A stretch of DNA of 15,955 nucleotides. Origin: Bryobacteraceae bacterium. Lineage in GTDB: Bacteria > Acidobacteriota > Terriglobia > Bryobacterales > Bryobacteraceae. A program made the position numbers and the translations under genes. Of the stretch, positions 15,718 through 15,955 are shown in pieces (positions within the stretch are counted from its first letter, which is position 1; each line of letters opens with the position of its first letter). The stretch lies in the NCBI GenBank assembly GCA_030039005.1, contig JASHQT010000613.1, positions 1-15,955 on the forward strand. The letters are read 5' to 3'. The notes under the pieces are model-generated. The model saw nothing but the letters and a program-made list of their open reading frames with translations, did no database searches and had not been told where the DNA came from.

Positions 15718-15782
15718 GCCCACAACGAAGGCGCGGGCGATCTGACTTTTCCGGTTTGAGGTGCGCCCGCGCCTCTGTGGGC
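15718..15782 (+). terminator. Strong hairpin after atpC (terminator or intergenic repeat)
   Basis: GCCCACA (15718-15724) pairs with TGTGGGC (15776-15782), and AGGCGCGGGCG (15729-15739) pairs with CGCCCGCGCCT (15764-15774), separated by a small internal loop. The apex is a 24-base loop. There is no T-run after it, so it is not a classical intrinsic terminator; it may still end or stabilise the atp transcript, or be a REP-like repeat. Confidence 0.55.
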
Positions 15783-15802
15783 TAAGATGAAGGTGAGCGA
15801 AA

Positions 15803-15955
15803 ATGTTTCGCCTGATTTTTGAGCTGATTCTCACGGTGGTGGTTCTGACCGTGCTGAAGAGCATTGTCGGAATCGTACTGCGAGGCTTCTCTCAAGCCAT
15901 GAAACCCGGGCCCGCAGCGCCGGGCGCGGGTCCGCGCCCCTCCCAGCAAGTCCCA
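15803..15955 (+). CDS. Small membrane protein, 5' part
   Basis: Open for 51 codons to the window edge. The product starts MFRLIFELILTVVVLTVLKS, giving one membrane helix (about residues 3-28), then a short amphipathic segment (LRGFSQAMK) and a proline/glycine/alanine-rich tail. GAAGGTGA lies six bases before the ATG. An earlier ATG at 15787 gives only an 11-codon frame and was rejected. Small proteins of this form are frequent in Acidobacteriota; function unknown. Confidence 0.65.
   Translation, partial: MFRLIFELILTVVVLTVLKSIVGIVLRGFSQAMKPGPAAPGAGPRPSQQVP

Overview
The window looks like a chromosomal segment of a GC-rich soil bacterium, most likely an Acidobacteriota (Solibacter/Bryobacter-like) genome. 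That is inferred from the diheme reaction-centre-type cytochrome with a large C-terminal domain, the DUF6526 membrane protein, a b'/b ATP synthase operon without its a and c genes, and the overall protein style. No database search was possible.

Layout. Positions 1-1355 (minus strand) hold the 5' end of cysD and, upstream of it, a tight four-gene cluster: two very small proteins joined by a GTGA overlap, an exported protein resembling a BECR-fold RNase toxin domain, and a small acidic protein overlapping it by 8 bp that is probably its immunity partner. Positions 1410-4038 (minus) carry a TrmJ/LasT-type RNA methyltransferase directly behind speA (biosynthetic arginine decarboxylase).

Positions 4124-6979 are a complete, precisely bounded IS1595-type transposon of 2856 bp. 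It has perfect 24-bp terminal inverted repeats and a perfect 8-bp target duplication (AATTTTTG at 4116-4123 and 6980-6987). Besides the ISXO2-type transposase it carries cargo: a HI1419/HI1420-like toxin-antitoxin pair with an enlarged antitoxin, a DUF3467-like third gene coupled to it, a class II tRNA-like gene with a canonical core but an aberrant anticodon arm, and a 50-codon basic ORF on the opposite strand. A perfect 18-bp palindrome overlaps the predicted -10 of the tRNA-like gene, and a 15/18 copy of it lies just upstream of the toxin gene. This suggests one DNA-binding protein, most simply the antitoxin, controls both the TA operon and the tRNA. This linked transposase/TA/tRNA/operator arrangement is the best candidate here for an undescribed system.

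Positions 7011-9458 hold a small coiled-coil protein and a DUF6526 membrane protein (both minus), a divergent exported diheme cytochrome c (plus), and a convergent VOC/glyoxalase-fold protein (minus). Positions 9645-15664 are the ATP synthase operon atpF'-atpF-atpH-atpA-atpG-atpD-atpC (plus). It is followed by a triplicated 13-bp repeat, a strong hairpin, and the start of a small membrane protein cut by the window edge.
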